Below are positions 1-5,586 of a DNA stretch of 27,146 bases, in pieces. The translations under genes and the position numbers were made by a program. Positions within the stretch are counted from its first letter, which is position 1; the number at the start of each line of letters is the position of its first letter. The notes beneath the pieces were generated by a model. It was not told the origin of the DNA, did not search any database, and saw nothing but the letters and a program-made list of their open reading frames with translations. Origin of the DNA: CAYMRB01 sp964392615. Lineage in GTDB: Bacteria > Planctomycetota > UBA8108. The stretch covers positions 1-27,146 of the forward strand of contig CAYMRB010000081.1 in assembly GCA_964392615.1 (NCBI GenBank), written 5' to 3'.

Positions 1-105
1 GGTATGCGTCAGCAGGTACTTGCCGCGCGCGTGCAGCAGCCGCGCGAACTCGCGGCGCGCGGTTCGACGGAGGACGCGGCGGCGTCGCCGAGCGCTCTCC
101 CCCAC
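1..105 (-). CDS. possible N-terminal fragment of a gene running off the left edge
   Basis: A minus-strand frame stays open from a GTG at 103-105 to the window edge. It gives about 35 residues that are very rich in arginine at first and then form an amphipathic helix-like stretch (EFARLLHARGKYLLTHT). The frame is also open upstream of this GTG, so the start is not fixed. No domain can be recognised from so short a piece. The overlapping plus-strand frames look like shadows: Arg/Pro/Ala rich with no motif. I infer that a real gene may continue to the left, but the support is only the more protein-like composition. Confidence 0.3.
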   Translation of the reverse strand, partial: MGESARRRRRVLRRTARREFARLLHARGKYLLTHT

Positions 106-364
106 CGCACGGACACCCGGCGGACACCCCCTCGGAACCCCGGTCCACCACGGGGCTTGCACACCCGGACTAGACTGTCTATCTGGCGTGGGTCGGGGGA
201 GTGAGGGTGACGTCCGCGGCGTTGGTCGCGGGTGTGGAATGTGGGTTCTGGGCGTGGATGGCGTCGGTCCGGGGGGCTTGGAGCGTTCGGAGGGCCTCGG
301 GGAGAATGTTGCCGTGGCGAGGGTCTCTATCCGCGGATCGGCCTTGGATTTTGGCGCCGTGCGC
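106..364. other. non-coding stretch, nothing recognised
   Basis: No motif-bearing frame, RNA gene or clear terminator is visible. The plus-strand frames here are low-complexity Arg/Gly/Pro translations. It separates the possible edge gene from the end of the methyltransferase-like gene and may hold the edge gene's promoter. Confidence 0.4.
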
Positions 365-883
365 TCACTCATCATCGCCGCGCAGAGATCGCTGACGGAT
401 CAGCTTCGCTTCATAGAGGCCAAGCCCGGCGTAGCCGAAGATCGTGGCAAATGCAGCCAGCACCCGGAACAGGCTCTCGCCGGCGTCGACAATCATGGCC
501 CCGATGACCATTAGGGTTCCGCCGACGTAGCCGGGATGCCGAAACACCCTATACGGCCCCCGACGGCAGAGTCTACTCGGAGGCGAGTTCCAACCCGCGT
601 AGAAGTGTCGATTCGCCGCCATCGCCCAAACGCGAAGGAATCCGCCAATTGCGGCCATCAGGGCACCGACGACCGCTTGTCGACCGAAGTGGGACTCAGT
701 CTCGAGAGCTTGCGCGACGAGCGAGATTGCGCTGGCCCAGTATCCGACCGTCGCCAGTCCGCCATACAACATCACCCTTCGAGGGTGGACGAATCGACCT
801 GATCCACGCGCTACTCCGACCAGTACTCCGGCGAGCCACACAAGTCCGAAGATCCCGGCCGTCGCTGCTGCTTCATCGAGCAT
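365..883 (-). CDS. isoprenylcysteine carboxyl methyltransferase (ICMT/PEMT)-like membrane protein
   Basis: A 172-residue integral membrane protein. Hydrophobic segments lie near residues 10-25, 40-60, 70-90 and 120-150. The family signature GPYRVFRHPGY at 109-119, followed by a hydrophobic helix, matches the C-terminal S-adenosylmethionine-binding region of the ICMT / phosphatidylethanolamine N-methyltransferase superfamily. These enzymes methylate a lipid or prenylated-peptide carboxyl or amine at the membrane; the bacterial substrates are mostly unknown. The ATG is 32 bases after the GTPase stop on the same strand, so it is probably the last gene of the XRE - zinc ribbon - GTPase operon, although no strong ribosome site is visible. 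Eukaryotic ICMT acts on prenylated small GTPases, which makes the neighbour suggestive. The GTPase here ends in EFGD, however, with no CaaX cysteine, so that reaction is not supported. Confidence 0.8.
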   Translation of the reverse strand: MLDEAAATAGIFGLVWLAGVLVGVARGSGRFVHPRRVMLYGGLATVGYWASAISLVAQALETESHFGRQAVVGALMAAIGGFLRVWAMAANRHFYAGWNSPPSRLCRRGPYRVFRHPGYVGGTLMVIGAMIVDAGESLFRVLAAFATIFGYAGLGLYEAKLIRQRSLRGDDE

Positions 884-915
884 TCAGGTTCACGAGACCC
901 ATCGAGCCAGGTGGA

Positions 916-1785
916 TCAATCCCCAAACTCGGCCTCCAAACGGGCGCGGACCTCGGGGGCCATCAGCTCCGTCGAAGGCTTGACGTCGCGGTTAAGGGCT
1001 ACCTTAATCTGCTTGTCTTCGGGGCAGAGGGCCAGCATTAGATCAAGCACGACGTCGTGATTCCACCGCCGCAGCGCAGAGCATGCCACGATCTGATCCG
1101 GCACCAACCCGACCTTCTTGACGAATCGAGAAATGATGTCGCTTGTGCGCAATTTGATCTGCCTCTCGAGCTTCTTGCTGGGCACGTTGAATCTTTCATT
1201 CCAGCCGACTGCTCCCTTGAGGCGGTCGCTTTCCTCCAGCTGGATATTGTCCACCTTGTTCAGCACCAAGAGGAACCGGTCGCGGAATCCCGTAGCGTCG
1301 AGAATCCTCTTCATGTTGCCTGGAATGTGCGCGATGTCGCGACTTGGTGCATCGAGCACCCAGTAGAGCAAGTCATGCTTCTGGATCTCGGAGATCCAGT
1401 CCGGGATCAAGACGTCTCGATCGTATTCCGGGTCTTGCTCTCCGAGACCAGGTCCATCAGTGAATCGGACTTTGAGCCCGAGGGGCGTCTGAATCGTGAA
1501 GCTGAAGAAGCGATCCGTGGTGGCCTTGGTCGCGCCGGTTCGAAGTTCCTTCAGCGTCGCGACATCATCGTCGCTTACACGGAAGATCGATCGTAGCAAT
1601 TCGGTCTTGCCAACGCCGCACTGCCCGATGCCGATGATCTTAACTGGGTCTCGCAGGTTCTTCTCAATCTTGATCATCGCCTCGCGGCGCTGGTCGGGTG
1701 TCCAGTCGAGTTGGTCAAACAACTCTCGAAGGGCTCGGTCGAACTGTTCGTCGCCCGCGCCGCCAGCTCCTCCGCTCCTACTCAT
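916..1785 (-). CDS. P-loop GTPase (Era/MMR_HSR1-like), island-borne
   Basis: A 289-residue GTPase of the TRAFAC class. Seen in order: G1 P-loop GQCGVGKT at 54-61, threonine-rich switch I around 84-90, G3 DGPG at 110-113, G4 NKVD at 176-179, and a G5-like CSAL near 235. The N-terminus carries a Gly-rich leader and an acidic/basic helix; the C-terminus is charged and has no CaaX box. There is no transmembrane segment and no KH domain, so it is not Era itself. It resembles the short GTPases found on prophages and islands (YfjP/YeeP type), whose roles are poorly known. Its start overlaps the zinc-ribbon gene by 8 bases (ATGAGTAG), with a GGGAGA site upstream, which indicates translational coupling. 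I infer a GTP-dependent switch acting with the zinc-ribbon/CFI protein. Confidence 0.88.
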   Translation of the reverse strand: MSRSGGAGGAGDEQFDRALRELFDQLDWTPDQRREAMIKIEKNLRDPVKIIGIGQCGVGKTELLRSIFRVSDDDVATLKELRTGATKATTDRFFSFTIQTPLGLKVRFTDGPGLGEQDPEYDRDVLIPDWISEIQKHDLLYWVLDAPSRDIAHIPGNMKRILDATGFRDRFLLVLNKVDNIQLEESDRLKGAVGWNERFNVPSKKLERQIKLRTSDIISRFVKKVGLVPDQIVACSALRRWNHDVVLDLMLALCPEDKQIKVALNRDVKPSTELMAPEVRARLEAEFGD

Positions 1786-2488
1786 CGATCATGTCTCCCA
1801 GAAGCGCCTCTCCGAGTCCGATGACCTGGCGCTTGTACAGCTCATAAGCGGCCTCGAACTCGTTGCGCTCAATGCACCGGACAGCTCTCATGACCGTCAC
1901 GTAGATACTCTTCCAAATCCGATCCCGACACGGGTGGTCATGGATTGCCGTCACTACGCGGGGAGCGATCTCGTAGTAGCGATAGAGGTCATCGATTCGA
2001 GAGGGATCCGAGCCTCGAATGATGTAGTCGTCGCGAAACTGCCGCAGCACGCTGAGCGCGTGGAAGCTGCGTCTGAATCCGGCTTGTCCAGCCAAGGCCG
2101 TCGTGATGAAGCAGCAGGAGCCCCAAACCGCGGAGAACACATTCAGTATCGCCGTGAGGAATCCAATGACGGTCTGCGTCCAGTTGTAGGCATACCCCTC
2201 GTCGCGTCGAATCCGTTCCTTCTCGCGGCTCCTCTCTTGGCGATACTTCGCCTTCGCACGCGCGAACAGCTCATCGACATCGTCGTCATCGTCGTAGTAC
2301 GACATAGTTGAAAGCCTCGGGGTGGGCAGCACTGTGCGCAGATTCAGCGGGGGAGCCGTGCACGAGTAGCACTTGATGCCACCGACACTGAAGCCTCCGC
2401 ATTCGGGGCACTTGTTCTGCTTCAGGAGGCAGCTGAAGCACTTCCCGCCGCCTGAGGAGTAACCACCACATTCGGAGCAGGTGCTCAT
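1778..2488 (-). CDS. twin zinc-ribbon protein with CFI box
   Basis: A 236-residue protein. Residues 4-43 hold two tandem zinc ribbons, each Cys-x2-Cys-x9-Cys-x2-Cys (C4, C7, C17, C20 and C27, C30, C40, C43), spaced by 23 residues. Then come an Asp run (66-70), a highly charged helix (about 72-98), a hydrophobic segment (about 106-124) and the motif CCFITTAL at 125-132. This last matches the CFI box (CFIATAA-like) of bacterial CFI-box-CTERM proteins. A helical C-terminal region follows. The start ATG overlaps the XRE stop (ATGA), and GGAGGAG sits about 9 bases upstream. No enzymatic motif is visible. Zinc ribbons plus a hydrophobic Cys-rich segment suggest a membrane-associated adaptor or sensor, possibly partner of the GTPase that follows; this is inference. 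The CFI box itself has no established function. Confidence 0.82.
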   Translation of the reverse strand: MSTCSECGGYSSGGGKCFSCLLKQNKCPECGGFSVGGIKCYSCTAPPLNLRTVLPTPRLSTMSYYDDDDDVDELFARAKAKYRQERSREKERIRRDEGYAYNWTQTVIGFLTAILNVFSAVWGSCCFITTALAGQAGFRRSFHALSVLRQFRDDYIIRGSDPSRIDDLYRYYEIAPRVVTAIHDHPCRDRIWKSIYVTVMRAVRCIERNEFEAAYELYKRQVIGLGEALLGDMIDE

Positions 2489-2748
2489 GGATCGTCTCCT
2501 CCCGCCCCCTCATTCACATCACGGTTTACTGTTGAACGGAGACTCGGAGCGGGAAACCAATCAGGTTTCAGCCCGTTCTCGTATCCGAGATCAGCCATCA
2601 TTCCGAGATGCGTGGCGTTAGGCGATGAGCGGCCGGCTTCCCATCTGTAGACCGTTGACTGCGGCACCCCGACGGCATCAGCGAAGGACCTCTGCGTCAG
2701 CCCGAGATCCCGCCTCAGCTTGCTCACTGTCGACGAGTCGAACGGCAT
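2485..2748 (-). CDS. XRE-family HTH transcriptional regulator
   Basis: An 87-residue Cro/C1-type helix-turn-helix protein. The HTH spans about residues 8-45 (LRRDLGLTQRSFADAVGV, then PQSTVYRWEAGRSSP), with the classic TQ-x-Ala in helix 2 and the recognition helix STVYRWEAG. The frame extends 17 codons further upstream to 2799. I chose the inner ATG because GGAGG (2755-2759) lies 6 bases before it, while the outer ATG has no site and would lie on the likely -35 element. It is the first gene of a four-gene operon and its stop overlaps the next start (ATGA). A palindrome over its -35 suggests autorepression. Such a repressor at the head of an island operon is common in phage, toxin-antitoxin and defence loci. 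Confidence 0.85.
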   Translation of the reverse strand: MPFDSSTVSKLRRDLGLTQRSFADAVGVPQSTVYRWEAGRSSPNATHLGMMADLGYENGLKPDWFPAPSLRSTVNRDVNEGAGGDDP

Positions 2749-2754
2749 CTTTCG

Positions 2755-2759
2755 CCTCC
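2755..2759 (-). promoter_or_regulatory. Shine-Dalgarno site deciding the XRE start
   Basis: GGAGG on the minus strand, six bases before the ATG at 2746-2748. It fixes the inner methionine as the start of the regulator. Confidence 0.65.
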
Positions 2760-2766
2760 GCGTTCG

Positions 2767-2796
2767 ATCCTGCCTGACTGCATCCTTGAAGTCAAG
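2767..2796 (-). promoter_or_regulatory. candidate promoter and palindromic operator of the XRE operon
   Basis: On the minus strand TTGACT (2795-2790) is followed after 17 bases by CAGGAT (2772-2767), a good -35 with a poor -10. The -35 lies inside the palindrome CTTGA-CT-TCAAG (2785-2796). An inverted repeat covering the -35 is where an XRE repressor would bind to block its own operon. This is inferred from position and symmetry. Confidence 0.35.
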
Positions 2797-3278
2797 CATT
2801 GATGCGCTTCACGCGAGGCTCCCAGCTGTCGCGCCACAAGCGTAGACGTGAGACGAACACGCAATGACGGGGATGTGAGCAGGGGCAGGGGCTTGCCCTC
2901 GGCCTCTTACTTCGGTCGGAAGTTCTTGCTGTGCCGCCGCTCTCGACACGGAAGCTATGCTCGCCGATCCTTCCGCGCAATCGAGGGCTCCACGACCACC
3001 AACGGAAGCGCGTCTTCGGCGCACCCCGCGCCCCTCGAGATGCTCGTCCGAGGCGCGGCGGCAGGAGGCCGAAACGAATCGCTCTACCGAACTCGCTGCT
3101 TGCTGTCGCCAGTCGTTTCACTCGACGCGGACGTTCTCCCTCGGTAGCTTGGTGTCCGTGAAGTGTCCGCGAACCGTGACGGTCCCAAGCCGAACAAAAC
3201 CGACCGCGACCCCGCGGAAGCAGCGTCGCGATCGGCTCTCGTCGGCAGCCGTCTGCTGGCATGCGCCAGTCCCGACCG
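2797..3278. other. gene-free stretch between the island operon and the tRNA fragment
   Basis: The frames across it on both strands are Arg/Pro/Ser-rich shadows; one long minus frame simply reads through the tRNA fragment. A hairpin CTGGC-ATGC-GCCAG lies at 3256-3269, just before the tRNA 3' half, and may be decayed tRNA or junction sequence. No integrase, RNA gene or CRISPR-like repeat is seen. Confidence 0.4.
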
Positions 3279-3333
3279 TTCAAAATCTGGTCCTCGAAAG
3301 GGGGTGGGGGTTCGAGTCCCCCCTCTGGCACCA
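3279..3333 (+). tRNA. 3' half of tRNA-Leu(CAA), probable attachment-site remnant
   Basis: The sequence matches a class II tRNA from the anticodon loop onward: loop TTCAAAA (3279-3285, anticodon CAA), 3' anticodon stem TCTGG (3286-3290), long variable arm with a CCTC-GAAA-GGGG hairpin (3291-3305), T-stem GGGGG / loop TTCGAGT / CCCCC (3306-3322), 3' acceptor strand CTCTGGC (3323-3329), discriminator A and encoded CCA (3331-3333). The matching 5' acceptor GCCAGAG, D-arm and 5' anticodon stem are not found upstream. Intact 3' half plus missing 5' half is the pattern left when an integrase recombines into the 3' end of a tRNA gene. It is unlikely to be functional. Confidence 0.75.
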
Positions 3334-3439
3334 AGACGGCAGAAGGGGTTACGAGGTACGTGCCAGATCGGAGGCCCGGGGTGCCCGCATCCGATGTCAG
3401 TGAACTGTCCGACTCGGCTCGTCGCGCCGGGCTCCCCCG

Positions 3440-4141
3440 ATGATTCGACGACGCCAGGACCCGAGCCGGCCCGCCGTTCTCCGAGGCCGTCGCTACCATG
3501 AGCCCGCCGAAGGATCGCGGCCGTTTCTCCTCTTCAGCACGGTCTACGCCGTCTTCGCGGTGTGCTTGTTCGCGCGGCTCCCGATCTACTGGATCCTGGT
3601 CGCGCCGTGGTCTCACGACATCTTCGAAGACGCGGTCCTGTGGGAGGCGAGCGGTACGCCCTATGTGACGGGACGCTGGTCGGCGGCCTGCGGCATGATG
3701 TTTCACGAGACCTTGAACGGCAGCTCCGTGCCCGCCAAGCCCGTGACCTCCGTCGGCGGGATCGTCGTTGCCTGCATCCTTCTGAGCATCGCGTTCGCCG
3801 CCATCTCGCGCTGGGCCGACCGCGCCCGAGCCGCGGTTCGCCGCTTCGATCGCACGCTGTTCTACGCGGCCATCGGACTCCTGATACTCGAGGTGGTCGT
3901 CCTGCTGGGTGCGGCGGGCCACCCCGAGCCGACCATCGCGGACTACGAACGCGCGTATCGCGACGTGCTCTTGAAGTCCGATGGCGGTCGCGGATGGGCA
4001 TGGGACTACGGCCGGTTCCTCGAGCGATTCGACCGCACTATGCCGGACGAGATCCGCGAGCATCTCAGCCCCGAAGCCCTCGAAGAGGTTCGCGAAGCGC
4101 GCGCGAATTGGCGGCCTGCCGGCGAACGGGTCGAGCCGTGA
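3440..4141 (+). CDS. hypothetical integral membrane protein (three predicted TM segments)
   Basis: A 233-residue protein with three clear hydrophobic segments: about residues 28-54 (FLLFSTVYAVFAVCLF...), 104-122 (VGGIVVACILLSIAFAAIS) and 139-158 (LFYAAIGLLILEVVVLLGAA). A soluble acidic C-terminal tail of about 70 residues follows, with a regular helical pattern (YERAYRDVLL, IREHLSPEALEEVREAR). No family was recognised. The start is uncertain: the ATG at 3440 has no visible ribosome site, and the first 25 residues are Arg/Pro rich. It stands alone, on the chromosomal side of the tRNA scar, and converges with the sulfatase gene. Confidence 0.65.
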   Translation: MIRRRQDPSRPAVLRGRRYHEPAEGSRPFLLFSTVYAVFAVCLFARLPIYWILVAPWSHDIFEDAVLWEASGTPYVTGRWSAACGMMFHETLNGSSVPAKPVTSVGGIVVACILLSIAFAAISRWADRARAAVRRFDRTLFYAAIGLLILEVVVLLGAAGHPEPTIADYERAYRDVLLKSDGGRGWAWDYGRFLERFDRTMPDEIREHLSPEALEEVREARANWRPAGERVEP

Positions 4142-4184
4142 AAGGAACTCGTCGGAAAACGCGGCCGATCCGCCGCCGCCGTGA

Positions 4185-5549
4185 TCACTCCAGCTCGGCG
4201 ATCACCCGACGCATCCGCGCCGCGACCGCCGGCTGCTCCGCTGCGATGTCGCTCTGCTCGCCCTCGTCCGCACCGAGATCGTAGACCGCCAGCGCCTTCC
4301 CGGTCTGCACGCCCTTCCACTTCCCCATGCGCACCGCGCGGAACTTGCTCCAGCGCCAGAACAGGTAGTCGTGCTGCTTCTGCCGCGCCTTCTGCCCCAG
4401 CAGCGTCGGCGCGAACGACAAGCCGTCGATGCCCGCCGGGATCTCCGCACCGGCCAGCTCGCACGCGGTCGGCAGCCAGTCCCAGAACGCCGAGATGTGA
4501 TCGCTGACGCCGGGCTGCACCGTTCCCGGCCACCACGCGATCATCGGCACGCGAATGCCGCCGTCGTGAAGCGAACGCTTGTGGCCCCGCAGCGCGCCAT
4601 TCGAGTCGAAGAACTCGACCTTGTGCCCGCCCTCCTGGTGCGGCCCGTTGTCGGAAGTGAACACGATCAGCGTGCGCTTCTCGATGCCGAGCTTCTTCAG
4701 AAGATCGACGATGCGCCCTGTGTCGGCGTCCATCAGCGTCACCATCGCTGCGAAGCCCTTCTCGGGATCGGGCCAGTCGCGATCCGCGTAGATTCCGTAG
4801 TCGGGTACCTCTTGACCGTTCTTCTCGACGCGACCCGCCTCGTTGTTCGTGTGCGGGATCGTCCAGGTCAGGTTGAGATAGAACGGCCGATCCTCATGCC
4901 GCTCGATGAACGCGAGCGCCTCCTCGGTGAGACGCGTGTGCGCATACGTGACCTTCTTCGACGAGACGTTCCTCTTGCCGCTGTTGACGTTGCCCGGCAG
5001 CCGCTCGGCCTTGTCGTTTCGATACAGCACCTCGGGGTAGTAGTCGTGCGCCTCGCTCTGGTCGAGGTAGCCGTAGAAGAAGTCGAAGCCTTGCCGGTTC
5101 GGATGGCCGGTCGAGCCCTCCCTGCCGAGAGCCCACTTGCCGACGCCGCCGGTGACGTACCCGGCCTTCTTCAAGAGCGACGTGACCGTCTTCGCCCCCT
5201 GTGGCAACACGTGCATGTTGTTGCCGGCGATCGCCGTGTGCGCCGTGTGATATCCGGTCAGGAACACGAGGCGCGACGGGCGACAAACGGTGTGGCCGGC
5301 GTAGTGGTGCGTGAAGCGCAGGCCCTCTTCCGCCAATCGATCGAGCCGCGGCGTCTTCACGACCTTCTGGCCGTACGAGCCGAGGTCGCCGTATCCGAGG
5401 TCGTCACTGACGATGTAGATGAGGTTCGGCTTGCTCGCGGCCTCGTCCGCGATCACGCCGGTCGCGGTCCACGATACGAGGCATAGCAACGCCACCGCGA
5501 GGCCGAACCCGAGGACCCCGCCCCGCCGCCGTCGATCGTTCATCGCCAT
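4185..5549 (-). CDS. secreted sulfatase (S1 family, Cys type)
   Basis: A 454-residue sulfatase that hydrolyses sulfate esters after its active-site Cys is converted to formylglycine. The signature CRPSR is at 89-93, within CRPSRLVFLTG. The metal-binding DD is at 49-50 (IVSDDLGYGDLG), and the second metal motif is the SDNGPH region near 300. A basic N-terminus and a hydrophobic core (about 11-33) form a signal peptide, so it acts in the periplasm or outside. The frame runs 21 codons further upstream, but GAGGAG (5556-5561) sits just before the ATG at 5549, which I take as start. It lies 37 bases after the LamG/dockerin-like gene on the same strand and may be co-transcribed. Likely substrates are sulfated polysaccharides, as in other planctomycete sulfatases; the exact substrate is unknown. 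Confidence 0.93.
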   Translation of the reverse strand: MAMNDRRRRGGVLGFGLAVALLCLVSWTATGVIADEAASKPNLIYIVSDDLGYGDLGSYGQKVVKTPRLDRLAEEGLRFTHHYAGHTVCRPSRLVFLTGYHTAHTAIAGNNMHVLPQGAKTVTSLLKKAGYVTGGVGKWALGREGSTGHPNRQGFDFFYGYLDQSEAHDYYPEVLYRNDKAERLPGNVNSGKRNVSSKKVTYAHTRLTEEALAFIERHEDRPFYLNLTWTIPHTNNEAGRVEKNGQEVPDYGIYADRDWPDPEKGFAAMVTLMDADTGRIVDLLKKLGIEKRTLIVFTSDNGPHQEGGHKVEFFDSNGALRGHKRSLHDGGIRVPMIAWWPGTVQPGVSDHISAFWDWLPTACELAGAEIPAGIDGLSFAPTLLGQKARQKQHDYLFWRWSKFRAVRMGKWKGVQTGKALAVYDLGADEGEQSDIAAEQPAVAARMRRVIAELE

Positions 5550-5586
5550 GAGTCTCTCCTCGAAGTGGTGACTTGTAGGAGTCACA

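Noticed and set aside
916..1785. GTPase as prenylated substrate of the neighbouring ICMT-like enzyme
   Set aside because: The GTPase ends EFGD with no C-terminal cysteine or CaaX box.
2792..4063. 423-codon minus-strand open frame
   Set aside because: It reads antisense through the tRNA fragment (giving the well-known false peptide PEGGLEPPPP) and through the membrane-protein gene; its composition is Arg/Pro-rich without motifs.
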